A stretch of 64,000 bases of DNA from Thermotalea metallivorans (lineage in GTDB: Bacteria > Bacillota > Clostridia > Peptostreptococcales > Thermotaleaceae): the NCBI RefSeq assembly GCF_001562415.1, contig NZ_LOEE01000030.1, positions 62,001-126,000 on the forward strand, read 5' to 3'. Position 1 is the stretch's first letter; each line of letters begins with the position of its first letter. Of this stretch, positions 63,679 to 64,000 are shown piece by piece. The notes beneath the pieces were generated by a model, which made no database searches, had not been told where the DNA came from, and saw only the letters and a list, made by a program, of their open reading frames with translations. Made by a program: the position numbers and the translations under genes.

Positions 63679-63984
63679 GTCCATTCCTCCAAATATAAAA
63701 ATTTTCATCTGTACAGTATATCATTATTTTTTAGAGTTGAAAAGCCTCACCCTTTCTCTCTCTGTAAATCTGTGCAAAAGAAAAAATAACATAGAGAGAA
63801 TGGCAGAAAGGGGAAGATGGATGTATAATGTCCTATATTATCACAAAAAAATAGTTTATAGATCTTATTTTTTGCTAATAAAAATGATATAATTATAAGC
63901 TATGATATACTATACAATGAAAATCGTGGAAAATATCAATCCATAAATTTTGGCGGCAAAAACATAAATGGAAGGATGACGATG

Positions 63985-64000
63985 ATGATTAAAAGTATGA
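63985..64000 (+). CDS. yicC: 5' end of a YicC-family endoribonuclease gene (partial)
   Basis: Only MIKSM is visible, from ATG 63985 (or 63982). YicC proteins start MIRSMTGYG or close to it, and yicC commonly stands divergent from or next to rqcH, before remA and gmk. GGAAGGATGACG lies upstream as a ribosome site, and AT-rich -10 candidates such as TATAAT at 63888-63893 are in the gap from rqcH. Confidence 0.6.

Overview
The window reads as a chromosome segment of a spore-forming, low-to-mid GC Gram-positive anaerobe of the class Clostridia. The reasons are an uninterrupted peptidoglycan and division cluster running into spoIIGA-sigE-sigG, spoIVA, a YIEGIA/capping-subunit pair, a yteA-type protein, strong AGGAGG-type ribosome sites and frequent TTG/GTG starts. 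The general gene order and protein style recall Alkaliphilus/Geosporobacter-like lineages, but that placement is inference. Nearly all genes lie on the plus strand; ychF and rqcH are the exceptions.

Layout. 1-4.3 kb: tail of an unidentified gene, pduL-deoC, a CapA-like protein and ychF. 4.5-9.6 kb: a membrane protein with a chelatase-like look, the M16 pair ymfF-ymfH, lgt, and a 45-residue Spo0E-like gene. 9.7-26.2 kb: the dcw cluster mraZ-rsmH-ftsL-spoVD/pbp-murE-murF-mraY-murD-ftsW-murG-murA-ftsQ-DUF881-sbp-ftsZ, with no ftsA. 26.4-29.0 kb: spoIIGA-sigE and sigG. 29.0-33.9 kb: an AT-rich accessory block with a lipobox minigene, a secreted protein, a VanZ-like protein, an HTH-TPR regulator followed at once by a 47-residue exported propeptide, and two orphan ORFs. 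33.9-42.7 kb: ylmC, nrdR, pgeF, then phoP-phoR and pstSCAB-phoU. 42.8-50.1 kb: YIEGIA gene plus partner, a DUF512 radical-SAM protein, der-plsY-gpsA and spoIVA. 50.3-55.2 kb: tRNA-Pro, a small membrane protein, an HlyD-like protein, then yggS-sepF-yggT-ylmH-divIVA. 55.3-64 kb: mtnN, aroF, DUF5665, yteA-like, lspA, rluD, pyrR-uraA, rqcH, and the first codons of yicC.

How it works together. Most genes build and divide the cell wall (mur, fts, sepF, divIVA) or run sporulation (Spo0E-like, sigE, sigG, spoIVA, YIEGIA). Several regulatory sites can be read by eye: MraZ boxes before mraZ, sigma-H-like promoters before mraZ and ftsZ, a long-spacer spoIIG-type promoter, a sigma-F promoter before sigG, a sigma-E promoter before spoIVA, two four-repeat Pho boxes before pstS and pstC, and two PyrR leaders.

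The two most interesting points are: (1) the RRNPP-like regulator and propeptide pair at 31.1-32.5 kb, a candidate peptide quorum-sensing system placed inside a sporulation gene block; (2) a 16-base inverted copy of the MraZ operator placed over the predicted transcription start of the Spo0E-like gene, which would tie the division-cluster regulator to sporulation entry. Both are inferences from sequence pattern and need experiment.
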